The translations under genes and the position numbers were made by a program. A stretch of 64,000 nucleotides of DNA from Ectothiorhodospiraceae bacterium (GTDB taxonomy: Bacteria > Pseudomonadota > Gammaproteobacteria > Nitrococcales > Aquisalimonadaceae). The notes under the pieces were generated by a model. The model was not told the DNA's origin. It made no database searches and saw only the letters and a program-made list of their open reading frames with translations. The stretch's first letter is position 1; each line of letters begins with the position of its first letter. The stretch is from NCBI GenBank assembly GCA_020831845.1, contig JAFIFV010000046.1, forward strand, positions 18,984 to 82,983. The letters run 5' to 3'. Positions 55,162 to 64,000 of this stretch are shown in pieces.

Positions 55162-56589
55162 ATGCTCTGGTTTGCACTGATATTCCCCCGGCTGCCGCTG
55201 GAAGCACAGGCCCTCCGCCCCGACCCCACGCTGCCGATGGCCGTGGCAGAATCGGGGACCCTGTGCTGCGTCAGCCAGGCCGCCGCCCAAGGAGGCGTCA
55301 CCCCCGGCCTCGGGCTGCCCGCTGCCCAGGCACTGCTGCCCGGGCTACGCTTGCTGGAACGCAATCCGGTCGCGGAACAACAGGCCCTGCGGCGCCTGGC
55401 CGACTGGTCACTGCAATACACCAGCCATGCCAGCCTCCATCCCCCTGACTGCCTTCTGCTGGAAATCCGCGGCAGCCTGCGGCTGTTCGGCGGGCTGGAC
55501 GCCCTGCTGCGGCATGTCCGGAACGAACTGGATGCACTGGGCTACGACTGGCTGGCAGGTACGGCCCCTACCCCCTTGGCTGCCTGGCTTCTGGCCCGAT
55601 CGGGAGACCCGGAACCGGCCCTGTCCCAGGAGGAGTTCCGGCAACGGCTGACAGACCTTCCCGTCCGGCTGCTGCCGCTACATGTGTCACAGCAGCAGGC
55701 GCTGGAGGGGCTGGGAATACACACCCTGCAACAGTTGCTGGCGCTGCCCTCCCGGGATCTGGGGCCACGGCTAGGGCGCGCACCGATGCAACTGCTGGAA
55801 CGTGCCCTCGGCCAGCTTCCGGATCCCCGACCGGCGCACCGCCCCCGCAAGACCTACCATGGTGAACTGGAACTGCCGGCACCGGCTCATACCAGCGAGG
55901 CCATTCTGTTTGCCCTGCAGCGCCTGATCCGGGAACTTGCCGGACTGCTGCGGGGGCTGGAAGCCGGCGTCCAGCGCCTGGAACTGTTGCTCGCCCACCG
56001 GAACCACCCCCCTACCCGCCTTCAGCCGGGGCTGATGCAGCCCAGCCGGGAAGCAGACCACCTGCTGATGATCTGTCGTGAACGACTGGAACGGCAACCG
56101 CTGCCGGCACCGGTGGTCCGGATCACACTGCATGCCGGACGGTTGCTGCCATTGGCACCGGAAGCGCTGGCATTGCTGGACGCCCGTATCGAAGAACAGC
56201 AGCAACGCTGGCTGCGACTGACCGAGCGCCTGGAGGCGCGCCTGGGGGAACAGTGCGTGCTGGGCCTGGACACGCATCCGGACCACCGGCCCGAACATGC
56301 CTGGCGCGGCATCAGGCCTGGGGGGGAGAGCATCCAGAAGGCCAACCCGCACCGCCCGCTCTGGCTGCTCGCCCCACCCCGCCCGCTGCATACCGAGCAG
56401 GGACAGCCCTGCTGGCAAGGGCCGCTGGCTCTATGCCAGGGCCCGGAGCGCATCGAGTCCGGCTGGTGGGACGGTCATGACGTCAGCCGGGACTACTACC
56501 GTGCCCGATCCCCCTGCGGCGCACTGCTCTGGATCTACCGCGAACGTCGCTCACCCCAGCGTTGGTATCTGCACGGTTTTTTCGGTTGA
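55162..56589 (+). CDS. imuB: Y-family-like mutasome protein ImuB
   Basis: A 475-residue DinB-related protein. The fold is kept (MLWFALIFPRLPLEA, LLPGLRLLERNP, LLLEIRGSLRLFGGLDALL and the helix-hairpin-helix region GIHTLQQLLALPSRDLGPRLG). The metal-binding acids of active Y-family enzymes are absent: the first strand has no DMD, and LLLEIRG replaces the SIDE motif. This is the ImuB condition, a scaffold linking the beta clamp, ImuA and DnaE2. It ends in WYLHGFFG. Confidence 0.93.
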   Translation: MLWFALIFPRLPLEAQALRPDPTLPMAVAESGTLCCVSQAAAQGGVTPGLGLPAAQALLPGLRLLERNPVAEQQALRRLADWSLQYTSHASLHPPDCLLLEIRGSLRLFGGLDALLRHVRNELDALGYDWLAGTAPTPLAAWLLARSGDPEPALSQEEFRQRLTDLPVRLLPLHVSQQQALEGLGIHTLQQLLALPSRDLGPRLGRAPMQLLERALGQLPDPRPAHRPRKTYHGELELPAPAHTSEAILFALQRLIRELAGLLRGLEAGVQRLELLLAHRNHPPTRLQPGLMQPSREADHLLMICRERLERQPLPAPVVRITLHAGRLLPLAPEALALLDARIEEQQQRWLRLTERLEARLGEQCVLGLDTHPDHRPEHAWRGIRPGGESIQKANPHRPLWLLAPPRPLHTEQGQPCWQGPLALCQGPERIESGWWDGHDVSRDYYRARSPCGALLWIYRERRSPQRWYLHGFFG

Positions 56590-56606
56590 GCCCGGCACGC
56601 CCTGGT

Positions 56607-56635
56607 TTGACAGCCCTATCGCTGCCGCCTAGTGT
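56607..56635 (+). promoter_or_regulatory. Promoter of the amino-acid ABC transporter
   Basis: Perfect -35 TTGACA (56607-56612), 17-bp spacer, weak -10 TAGTGT (56630-56635). It lies 18 bases after imuB and 124 bases before the binding-protein ATG, so the transporter is transcribed separately from the SOS genes. Confidence 0.55.
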
Positions 56636-56758
56636 CAAAAAGGCACATGTGCGATGTCTGCCAGCGAGTCAACGCCGGCACACTCGCTTTCGGATCGAAC
56701 CAGCACCTCTCCGGAACGGGCATCCACAGCAAGTCCGGCGGAACAGACGGAGTTTCCC

Positions 56759-57502
56759 ATGACACGGATTCATACCCTGCTGATCGGCCTGCTGCTCATG
56801 GCCGCCTTCACCACTGCCCAGGCCGACCGCCTGACCGTGGCCATCCCTTCCGCCTTCGTGCCGTTCATGTTCCAGGAAGACGACGAGTGGACCGGCTTCG
56901 AAGTGGAGCTCTGGGAAGCCATTGCCGAAGAAAATGGGTGGGACTATGAATACAACACCATGAATTTCTCCGGCATCATCACCGCGCTGCAGACCGGCCG
57001 CGTGGATGTCGCCATCGCCGCCATCACCATCACCTCGGAACGGGAGAACACCATGGATTTCTCCCATGCCTACTACGACAGCGGGCTGATGCTGATGGTC
57101 CGCGCGGACAACGACGAGATCGAGGGCATCGACGACCTGGACGGCAAGCAACTGGCGGTGACCACCGGCACCACCAGCGATGACTATGCCGAGACCAATC
57201 TGGACAACACCGAGCTGCGCCGTTTCTCGCGTGCCGAGCAGGCCTACCTGGAAGTGCGCTCCGGCCGGGTGGACGCCGCCCTGCATGACACCCCCAACGT
57301 GCTCTATTACATCGAGACCGCCGGGGACGGCGACGTCAAGGCGGTGGGAGAGAACCTGGAGGCCCAATCCTACGCCATGGCCTTCCCGCGGGAGAGTGAA
57401 CTGCGCAACGACGTCAACATCGCCCTGCTGGCCATGATGGAAGACGGCCGTTACGCGGAAATCTATGAGCACTGGTTCGGCGAGGAGCCCGATCCTCGCT
57501 GA
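56759..57502 (+). CDS. Polar amino-acid ABC transporter substrate-binding protein
   Basis: A 247-residue periplasmic binding protein of the GlnH/HisJ family. The signal peptide is MTRIHTLLIGLLLMAAFTTAQA. The ligand domain shows RLTVAIPSAFVPFMFQ, DEWTGFEVELWEAIA, the GIITALQTGRVDVAIAAITIT hinge and TSERENTMDFSHAYYDSGL (in part). The substrate is probably glutamine or a similar polar amino acid; I cannot tell which. The permease follows after 172 bases and a hairpin region. Confidence 0.88.
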   Translation: MTRIHTLLIGLLLMAAFTTAQADRLTVAIPSAFVPFMFQEDDEWTGFEVELWEAIAEENGWDYEYNTMNFSGIITALQTGRVDVAIAAITITSERENTMDFSHAYYDSGLMLMVRADNDEIEGIDDLDGKQLAVTTGTTSDDYAETNLDNTELRRFSRAEQAYLEVRSGRVDAALHDTPNVLYYIETAGDGDVKAVGENLEAQSYAMAFPRESELRNDVNIALLAMMEDGRYAEIYEHWFGEEPDPR

Positions 57503-57611
57503 TCCGGACCGCCCAGGAATCCGACCGGGGCGCCGCCAGTTCTCAACGGCGTGCCGGCCACCTCACGGTGCGTGACGGACGAAGACTGGCAATTGCCCAC
57601 ACCCATCCAGG

Positions 57612-57660
57612 GAGCGCTGATGAATTCACTAGCGCTCGCCCAGGCCCCTTGAGCGTTTTT
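57612..57660 (+). terminator. Competing hairpins between binding-protein and permease genes
   Basis: CGCTC (57633-57637) pairs with GAGCG (57651-57655) and is followed by TTTTT (57656-57660), a short intrinsic terminator. AGCGCTC (57631-57637) can instead pair with GAGCGCT (57612-57618). The two structures are mutually exclusive. Partial termination would give the usual excess of binding protein over membrane parts. Confidence 0.5.
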
Positions 57661-57674
57661 CAGGAGACCTCCCG

Positions 57675-58327
57675 ATGGATTTCCGCTGGCAGGTAGTGTG
57701 GAACGCATTGCCGCAGATGGTGGATGGTGCCCAGCTCACCGCCCAGATCACCTTGCTGGGGATCGGCGGCGGCCTGGTCATCGGCACCCTCTGCGGCCTG
57801 ATCACCGCATTCCGTGTGCCGGTGCTGCACTGGCTGGTATTCGCTTACGTATCGGTGGTCCGTGGCACCCCCATTGTCGTGCAGGCCATGTTCATCTATT
57901 TCGCCCTGCCGATGGCGCTGGACATCGCGCTCTCCGGCTTCGTGGCTGCCTCCCTCTGTCTCGCCATGAACGCCGGCGCCTACATCACCGAGATCGTGCG
58001 GGGCGCCGTGCAGTCCATCGACAAGGGGCTGACCGACGCCGGCCTGGCGCTGGGCATGTCCTACCCCCAGGTGCTGGCCTCCGTGGTCGGGCCGCTGGCC
58101 TTCCGACGCACCATTCCCCCGCTGGGAAACCAGTTCATCATCAGCCTGAAGGATTCAGCCCTGTTCCTGGTCATCGGTGTGGCGGAACTGGCGCAGCGGG
58201 GCGAGCAGCTCACCGCCCAGACCGGGCGGGCGCTGGAGATCTGGACCGCTGTCGCGGTGTTCTACCTGATCATGACATTCAGCCTGGCCATGGTCATGCG
58301 GCTGATTGAAAGAAGGATGCGTATCCT

Positions 58328-58331
<4 letters not shown>
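57675..58331 (+). CDS. Polar amino-acid ABC transporter permease
   Basis: A 218-residue inner-membrane permease of the HisM/GlnP type with about five helices. The EAA loop is INAGAYITEIVRGAVQSIDKGLTDAGLALGMS, seen here as YITEIVRGAVQSI and GLTDAGLALGMS. FVSVVRGTPIVVQAMF-like VSVVRGTPIVVQAMF is the family signature. It works as a homodimer or with itself only, since no second permease is present. The stop overlaps the ATPase GTG by 4 bases. Confidence 0.93.
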
Positions 58332-59050
<719 letters not shown>

Positions 59051-59059
<9 letters not shown>

Positions 59060-59079
59060 TCCGGGCGGAATCAGCTCTG
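59051..59079. terminator. Shared hairpin between converging genes
   Basis: CAGAGCTGAT (59051-59060) and ATCAGCTCTG (59070-59079) form a perfect 10-bp stem with a 9-base loop. It overlaps the stop codons of the ABC ATPase gene and of the converging gene. There is no T-run, so it is a weak or Rho-assisted terminator on both strands. Confidence 0.45.
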
Positions 59080-59643
59080 CTCCTCGGGCTCCCTCACGAA
59101 ATGCAGCGTGTCCGGCATGGCGTCGCGATCCAGCCTCTGCACCGGGACGTCGGACTGGCCCTGCCAGGACAACGGGGTATCTTCGCCCGATGCCCGCCTG
59201 AGCGCCTGATCCAGGGCTTCCGCATCCGCCGGATTGCCGCTCCGGGTCATCAACTGGTCCAGCGCCCAGTCCAGATCGTTATCATGCAGCAGTCCGGGGC
59301 CATGCTCGCTTTCCAGAACCAGCGACCCCTCCTCGTCCAGGAAAACCGCCCGGACCTCCCGCACGGCAACCCCTGTGTGCGTTTCCAGCTCACCGTCTGC
59401 GCGGCGGCGGATCACCCAGGGGGTGGCATCCAGTGCGATGAACACACGCTGGGGGCCATTCTGGAAATACCAGCAGCCCCGTTCATCGGCCATGTAGTTC
59501 CGGTCGATGAACTCGCGGAACTGCCTGTGGCTGATGCGCTCACCATCCAGTTGCCAGTCTCCCCGTCTGTCCAACCGCAACCAGCCGTAGACAGCCGGCA
59601 CATTGGGCCAGCGCTGCATCGCGCGAATCACGCTTTCATCCAT
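59071..59643 (-). CDS. Conserved proteobacterial protein of unknown function
   Basis: A 190-residue soluble protein. WPNVPAVYGWLRLDRRGDWQL, FIDRNYMADERGCWYFQNGPQRVFIALD (in part) and ATPWVIRR are strongly conserved in a DUF family that I recall as the DUF2946/DUF2944 group, the number being uncertain. It has no signal peptide or membrane segment and no catalytic motif I know. It is monocistronic, converging on the ABC transporter. The C-terminal 70 residues are more variable. Confidence 0.7.
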   Translation of the reverse strand: MDESVIRAMQRWPNVPAVYGWLRLDRRGDWQLDGERISHRQFREFIDRNYMADERGCWYFQNGPQRVFIALDATPWVIRRRADGELETHTGVAVREVRAVFLDEEGSLVLESEHGPGLLHDNDLDWALDQLMTRSGNPADAEALDQALRRASGEDTPLSWQGQSDVPVQRLDRDAMPDTLHFVREPEEQS

Positions 59644-59766
59644 TTCGGGCTCCTTCAGACAACATCAGGAATATTCGTGGACGGCCCCAGGCCACGGACG
59701 CCGGAAACGCGCCGGGCTGTCACAAGACTTTGAACCCCGCGCTTCCTTTATACTGCCCTCGGAGAG

Positions 59767-59782
59767 AGCTTAGTACTAAGCT
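59767..59782. promoter_or_regulatory. 16-bp perfect palindrome upstream of a hydrolase gene
   Basis: AGCTTAGTACTAAGCT is self-complementary over all 16 bases. It lies 13 bases after a TATACT hexamer (59749-59754) and 69 bases before the hydrolase start. A dimeric repressor operator is the natural reading; no regulator gene is adjacent. Confidence 0.45.
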
Positions 59783-59850
59783 TCTCATTAGGACTGTCAG
59801 GCTCCGGTGATCGGCGACGCTGATGAGCCAGTACGCTCTATAAAGGAAGT

Positions 59851-60735
59851 ATGACCCGACACACCTTTTTGCAAATTCAGGAAGAAACCGTACTGGCCCC
59901 GGACGGTGGCAGATGCCTGATGACGCACGTCTATGGCACCGACGAGGGTCTGCCGCCCGTTGTCTACCTGCCGGGCATGTTCACCGGCCGCGGTTTCTGG
60001 CTATCACCCAAGGGCATCGGCCTGGCCGCGCATCTCGCCAAGGCGGGCTTTCCCGGCATCATCGTCGAGCGCCGGGAGCAGGGCTGTGGTGCACGGCCTG
60101 GCCTGGAAGAGCACTTGCAGCACGACCTGCCGCTGGTCCAGCAACGTGTGGAAGCACGCTGGCGCCGACCGGCATTCTGGGTCGGGCATTCCTTCGGCGG
60201 CGTGCTCGCCGCCAGAGCGGTGGCCGGCCCCCTGGATATGGATCGCGTTGCCGGGCTGGTGCTGTTTGCCGCCCAGTTCGAGGTCGGCAAGCGCCCTCTC
60301 CACCCACCCCTGTCCTGGCTGACCGCGGCCACGGCCCGCCTGCTGGACCGCTTCCCCGCCCGCCGCCTCGGGCTTGGCCCACAGGACGAGCCCGTAGCCG
60401 CCATGCTGGATGCCATTCGCCTGGTTACCCGGGGGCGCCGACATCCCGAGCTGGGCCAGGCCCTCAGCCGCATCACCGTCCCGGCGCTGGGAATTTCCGG
60501 GTTGGGCGATCGCGTGGACCCCACCGAGGGCTGCGAGAGGCTGTTGGCGCACTTCGCCAGCAGCGACAAGCGGTTCATCGCCGCCGGCACGGAAACCGGT
60601 TTCAGCGAGGATTATGACCACCCCGGCATCGTCGTCAGCAAGGCGGCGCAGCAGGAAATCTGGCCCCTGGTGACCGACTGGCTGATGGTCCACAGCCGTT
60701 CCACCATCTCCAGCTCCCGCCCGAACGGCTCCTGA
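59851..60735 (+). CDS. Alpha/beta hydrolase family protein
   Basis: A 294-residue hydrolase. VVYLPGMFTGRGFW is the oxyanion-hole region, FWVGHSFGGVLAAR carries the nucleophile Ser (GHSFG), GISGLGDRVDPTEG the acidic residue, and the His is probably that in EDYDHPGIV. There is no signal peptide. RBS AAGGAAG precedes the ATG. It stands between a DUF gene and dnaE2 and has no obvious tie to SOS functions. Esterase or lipase-like activity is inferred; the substrate is unknown. Confidence 0.82.
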   Translation: MTRHTFLQIQEETVLAPDGGRCLMTHVYGTDEGLPPVVYLPGMFTGRGFWLSPKGIGLAAHLAKAGFPGIIVERREQGCGARPGLEEHLQHDLPLVQQRVEARWRRPAFWVGHSFGGVLAARAVAGPLDMDRVAGLVLFAAQFEVGKRPLHPPLSWLTAATARLLDRFPARRLGLGPQDEPVAAMLDAIRLVTRGRRHPELGQALSRITVPALGISGLGDRVDPTEGCERLLAHFASSDKRFIAAGTETGFSEDYDHPGIVVSKAAQQEIWPLVTDWLMVHSRSTISSSRPNGS

Positions 60736-60775
60736 GGGAATGGCGGGGTGGGAATGATCGGTTCGCGATGGAATA

Positions 60776-60791
60776 CTGTATACATAAACAG
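60776..60791 (+). promoter_or_regulatory. LexA box of dnaE2
   Basis: CTGTATACATAAACAG matches the CTG-N10-CAG consensus with full outer triplets. It lies 12 bases before the dnaE2 ATG at 60804 and 41 bases after the hydrolase stop, so dnaE2 has its own SOS promoter. Confidence 0.88.
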
Positions 60792-60803
60792 TATATTCGC
60801 AGT

Positions 60804-63800
60804 ATGTCCTACGCCGAACTGCACTGCATCAGCAACTACACGTTCCTCCGCGGCGCCTCCCACCCCCACGAACTGGTGGAACGGGCGGCGGCGCTGGGGT
60901 ATTCCGCACTGGCCATCACCGATGAATGCTCCGTGGCCGGTGCGGTGCGCGCGCACCAGGCCGCTACAGGTTCCGGTCTGAAACTGATCGTCGGCACCGA
61001 GCTGCGGCTGGTCGATGGTCCCCGCCTGGTCCTGCTGGCCCCGCATCGGGAGGCCTATGCCCAGCTCAGCGCCATGATCAGCCTCGGGCGCACCAGCGCG
61101 GCGAAAGGACAGTACCGTCTGTACCGGGAGGACCTCAGCGGTCGGGTGCCGGACTGCCTGGCGCTATTCATACCGGAGCAAACAATCGACCAGGAGGCGC
61201 TGAGCTGGTTTGCCGGACAGTTCCACGACCGGGGTTGGCTGGCGGTGGAACTGTTCCGGGGCGCGGAGGACGACAGCCGGCTGGCTCATCTTCAGGCGCT
61301 GGCAGCCGCTACCGGCTTGCCACTGGTGGCCGCGGGCGATGTGCATATGCACCGGCGCGGACGGCGTGCTCTGCAGGATGCCCTCACCGCCATCCGGCTG
61401 CGCAGGCCGGTGGCCGAACTGGGCCTGGACCGTCTGCCCAACGGAGAACGCCACCTCCGCCCGCTGCAGGCGCTGAGACAGCTTTACCCGGAAGAACTGC
61501 TGCGGGAATCCCGACGCATCGCCGCGATGTGCAGTTTCTCGCTGGACGAGTTGCGCTACGAATACCCCGAGGAGTTGGTCCCGTCAGGAGAGACGCCAGC
61601 CAGTCATCTGCGCGCACTGACCGAGGCCGGCGCCCGACAACGCTGGCCTGACGGTGTCCCGACAGCGGTCGGGCAGTTGCTGGAACGTGAGCTGGCACTG
61701 ATCGGCGAGATGCACTACGAGCCCTTTTTCCTGACCGTGCACGACGTGGTCCGCTACGCGCGCAGCCAAGGCATTCTGTGCCAGGGTCGGGGCTCCGCCG
61801 CCAACTCCGCCGTGTGCTTTGCCCTGGGCATTACCGAGGTGGATCCGGCAATTCATCAGCTCCTTTTCGAACGCTTCGTTTCCAAGGCCCGCGGCGAGCC
61901 GCCGGATATCGACGTGGACTTCGAGCACGAACGCCGCGAAGAGGTCATCCAGTATATCTACCGCAAGTACGGCCGCCACCGCACCGCCCTGGCCGCCACC
62001 GTCATCAGCTACCGTTCGCGTAGCGTCATGCGCGACCTGGGCAAGGCGCTGGGCCTGGCTGCCCACCAGATCGAACAGTTGGCCGCCAGTCTTCAGTGGT
62101 GGGACGGCCCCCATGTCCCCGAGGAACGGCTTCGGGAAGCCGGTCTCGATCCGACAAGCCGGACCGTCCGGCAACTGCTGGTACTGGCACGGGATTTGAT
62201 CGGCTTTCCGCGACACCTGTCCCAGCATGTGGGCGGTTTCGTGATTTCCAGCGGCCCGCTCAGTCAACTGGTGCCCATCGAGAATACCGCCATGGAGGGC
62301 CGCTCCGTCATCCAGTGGGACAAGGACGACCTGGAGGCGCTGGGGCTGCTGAAGGTGGACGTGCTGGCGCTGGGCATGCTCAGTGCCATTCGCCGCACGC
62401 TGGAGCTGCTCGCCCGGCACCACGGATGTCATCTGACCATGGCCACCATCCCGAAGGAGGATCCGGCCGTTTACGCCATGCTGCAGAAGGCGGATGCCAT
62501 CGGCGTGTTCCAGGTGGAATCCCGTGCCCAGATGGCAATGCTGCCACGACTGAAGCCGAAGAGATTCTATGACCTGGTCATCGAGGTGGCCATCGTCCGC
62601 CCCGGCCCCATCCAGGGCGACATGGTGCACCCCTATCTGCGCCGCCGTAACGGCGAAGAGCCGGTGGACTACCCCAGCCCGGCAGTGGAGTCGGTGCTGG
62701 AGCGCACCATGGGGGTGCCGATCTTCCAGGAGCAGGTCATGAAGCTGGCCGAGGTGGCCGCCGGTTTCACCCCCGATGAGGCGGACCAGTTGCGGCGGTC
62801 CATGGCGGCCTGGCGCCGCAAGGGGGGCCTGGGCAGGTTCGAGGAACGGCTGCGCGCCGGCATGCGCGAGCGCGGTTACAGCGAGGAATTTGCCCAGCGC
62901 ATCTTCCGGCAGATCCAGGGCTTCGGTGAGTACGGCTTTCCGGAATCCCACGCCACCAGCTTCGCCCTGCTGGTCTATGTATCGGCCTGGCTCAAGCACT
63001 ACTACCCCCATGCTTTCACCTGCGGCCTGCTGAACAGCCTGCCCATGGGGTTCTATGCGCCCGCGCAGCTGGTTCGCGACGCGCGGGAACACGGCGTGGA
63101 AGTTCGCCCCGTGGATGTCATGCGCAGCCATCCGGACAGTACGCTCGAAGAAGCCAGCGGCGGCCGGCCAGCCCTGCGACTGGGGCTGGGCATGATCAAG
63201 GGGCTTTCCAGCCCGGCGGCGGAGCGTATTGCGGCCGCCCGTGCCTCCGGACTGTTCCGCGACGTCCAGCACCTGGCCAGGCAGGCCAGGCTGGACCGGC
63301 GCGACCTGGCCGCGCTGAGCAGGGCCGGTGCCCTGAAAACGCTGGCGGGACACCGCCGCCAGGCCTGGTGGCAGGTGCTGGGTGTGGACAACGGCCCGCC
63401 CCTGCTCGCGCTGGCCGGGGACCGGCCGCCGCCGCCACTGGAGCGGCCCGGCACGGGAGAGAATCTGATCCAGGACTACGCCGCCATCGGGCTGAGCCTG
63501 GAAGCCCACCCACTGGAACTGCTGCGTGGCCGCCTGGGGCGCTGGCGCTACCGCACGGCCCGACAGCTACTCGATCAGCAGGCCCACGGCACGCTGGTAC
63601 GCACGGCGGGCATCGTGGTGGGCCGGCAGCGCCCCGGCTCCGCCTCGGGCGTCACCTTCGTCACGCTGGAAGATGAAACCGGCCATCTGAACGTGGTGGT
63701 CTGGCCTGCCACCGGGGAAGCACAGCGCAAGGCGCTGCTTCGCTCCCGCCTGATGGGCGTGATCGGTCGCTGGGAACGCCGGGACAATGTCTGCCACCTG

Positions 63801-63872
63801 ATCGCCGGTCGCCTGGTGGACCACACCGACCTGCTCGGCGAACTACCCACCCGGTCGCGGGATTTTCAGTGA
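60804..63872 (+). CDS. dnaE2: Error-prone DNA polymerase DnaE2
   Basis: A 1022-residue C-family polymerase. The PHP domain begins YAELHCISNYTFLRGASHP. The palm has GRGSAANSAVCFALGIT and PDIDVDFEHERREEVIQYI with two catalytic Asp, plus the third acid in KVDVLALGML. The tandem HhH region and OB fold (VTFVTLEDETGHLNVVVWP) follow. It is shorter than DnaE1 (about 1160) because the C-terminal tau/epsilon-binding part is missing. I start at MSYAEL, since an upstream ATG (60768) precedes the LexA box. It acts with ImuA and ImuB. Confidence 0.96.
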   Translation: MSYAELHCISNYTFLRGASHPHELVERAAALGYSALAITDECSVAGAVRAHQAATGSGLKLIVGTELRLVDGPRLVLLAPHREAYAQLSAMISLGRTSAAKGQYRLYREDLSGRVPDCLALFIPEQTIDQEALSWFAGQFHDRGWLAVELFRGAEDDSRLAHLQALAAATGLPLVAAGDVHMHRRGRRALQDALTAIRLRRPVAELGLDRLPNGERHLRPLQALRQLYPEELLRESRRIAAMCSFSLDELRYEYPEELVPSGETPASHLRALTEAGARQRWPDGVPTAVGQLLERELALIGEMHYEPFFLTVHDVVRYARSQGILCQGRGSAANSAVCFALGITEVDPAIHQLLFERFVSKARGEPPDIDVDFEHERREEVIQYIYRKYGRHRTALAATVISYRSRSVMRDLGKALGLAAHQIEQLAASLQWWDGPHVPEERLREAGLDPTSRTVRQLLVLARDLIGFPRHLSQHVGGFVISSGPLSQLVPIENTAMEGRSVIQWDKDDLEALGLLKVDVLALGMLSAIRRTLELLARHHGCHLTMATIPKEDPAVYAMLQKADAIGVFQVESRAQMAMLPRLKPKRFYDLVIEVAIVRPGPIQGDMVHPYLRRRNGEEPVDYPSPAVESVLERTMGVPIFQEQVMKLAEVAAGFTPDEADQLRRSMAAWRRKGGLGRFEERLRAGMRERGYSEEFAQRIFRQIQGFGEYGFPESHATSFALLVYVSAWLKHYYPHAFTCGLLNSLPMGFYAPAQLVRDAREHGVEVRPVDVMRSHPDSTLEEASGGRPALRLGLGMIKGLSSPAAERIAAARASGLFRDVQHLARQARLDRRDLAALSRAGALKTLAGHRRQAWWQVLGVDNGPPLLALAGDRPPPPLERPGTGENLIQDYAAIGLSLEAHPLELLRGRLGRWRYRTARQLLDQQAHGTLVRTAGIVVGRQRPGSASGVTFVTLEDETGHLNVVVWPATGEAQRKALLRSRLMGVIGRWERRDNVCHLIAGRLVDHTDLLGELPTRSRDFQ

Positions 63873-63916
63873 TGGTTGGCTGGGAGTTCTGGTGGCTTCG
63901 ATCCGGCCTGGAGCGG

Positions 63917-64000
63917 GACCACGCCTGCGGACACGCCGTGAATACATCCCTGTAGGCTTGTCGGCGAGGTCCTTCTCGCCGACAGTCCGCAGGCGTGGTC
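63917..64000. repeat. Intergenic inverted-repeat element, touching the window edge
   Basis: GACCACGCCTGCGGAC (63917-63932) is repeated inverted as GTCCGCAGGCGTGGTC (63985-64000), 16 of 16 bases. Inside, GTCGGCGAG (63960-63968) and CTCGCCGAC (63975-63983) form a second hairpin. The middle carries CGCCGTGAATACATCC, a form I recall from dispersed intergenic repeats of halophilic gammaproteobacteria. It may continue beyond 64000. Confidence 0.75.

Overview
The window is high-GC DNA from a gammaproteobacterium. The core gene order (rlmE-ftsH-folP-glmM-tpiA-secG-tRNA-Leu, a 14-gene NADH dehydrogenase operon nuoA-N, then initiator tRNA-Met), the carAB-greA block, a monofunctional-type RelA and a lexA-imuA-imuB cassette all fit that class. 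A halophilic Ectothiorhodospiraceae-like host is my guess from the overall flavour; the sequence does not prove it.

Positions 1 to about 23,140 are the right-hand part of a temperate phage genome, cut by the left window edge. Leftward (minus strand) from the immunity region run cro-like, CII-like, small genes, a DksA/TraR finger protein, a P4-alpha-type primase-helicase, a mirror-symmetric repeat array (6091-6362), terminase small and large subunits, a Mor-like regulator, a lipoprotein, a hydrolase and two exported fibronectin-like proteins. Rightward (plus strand) from the immunity region are a short CI-like repressor, a HipA-like kinase with a DUF3037 partner, and (on the minus strand) a higBA toxin-antitoxin pair. 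A second promoter at 13267 then drives about 20 tightly packed small genes, including an Acb2/Tad1-like nucleotide sponge, an ASCH protein, two nucleotide-pyrophosphohydrolase-like proteins and a DUF2303 protein, and ends in a large serine recombinase. The cro promoter and the 13267 promoter have the same architecture (TTGACG, 17-bp spacer holding GGTAACTTTYGGT, TAG-type -10), so one repressor probably silences both arms.

The phage is integrated at the initiator tRNA gene (metY, 23147-23223, minus strand). The recombinase frame runs through a terminator-like hairpin and stops inside the tRNA, antisense to it. In related genomes rimP-nusA-infB usually follow metY; here the prophage separates them, and they are expected left of the window.

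Positions 23,312-53,343 are chromosomal housekeeping genes, nearly all on the minus strand: DUF2818, nuoN to nuoA (one sigma-70 promoter at 38453-38482), tRNA-Leu(GAG), secG, tpiA, glmM, folP, ftsH, rlmE, a small membrane protein, yhbY (plus strand), a DUF4149 protein, greA, carB, carA and relA. The carA leader holds a promoter, a 16-codon open frame and an intrinsic terminator just before the start codon, which looks like an attenuator.

Positions 53,343-64,000 are read mainly rightward: lexA-imuA-imuB with a LexA box, a three-gene polar amino-acid ABC transporter, a conserved protein of unknown function (minus), an alpha/beta hydrolase, and dnaE2 with its own near-perfect LexA box. The SOS mutagenesis cassette is thus split by about 4 kb of unrelated genes. 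The window ends in an intergenic inverted-repeat element.
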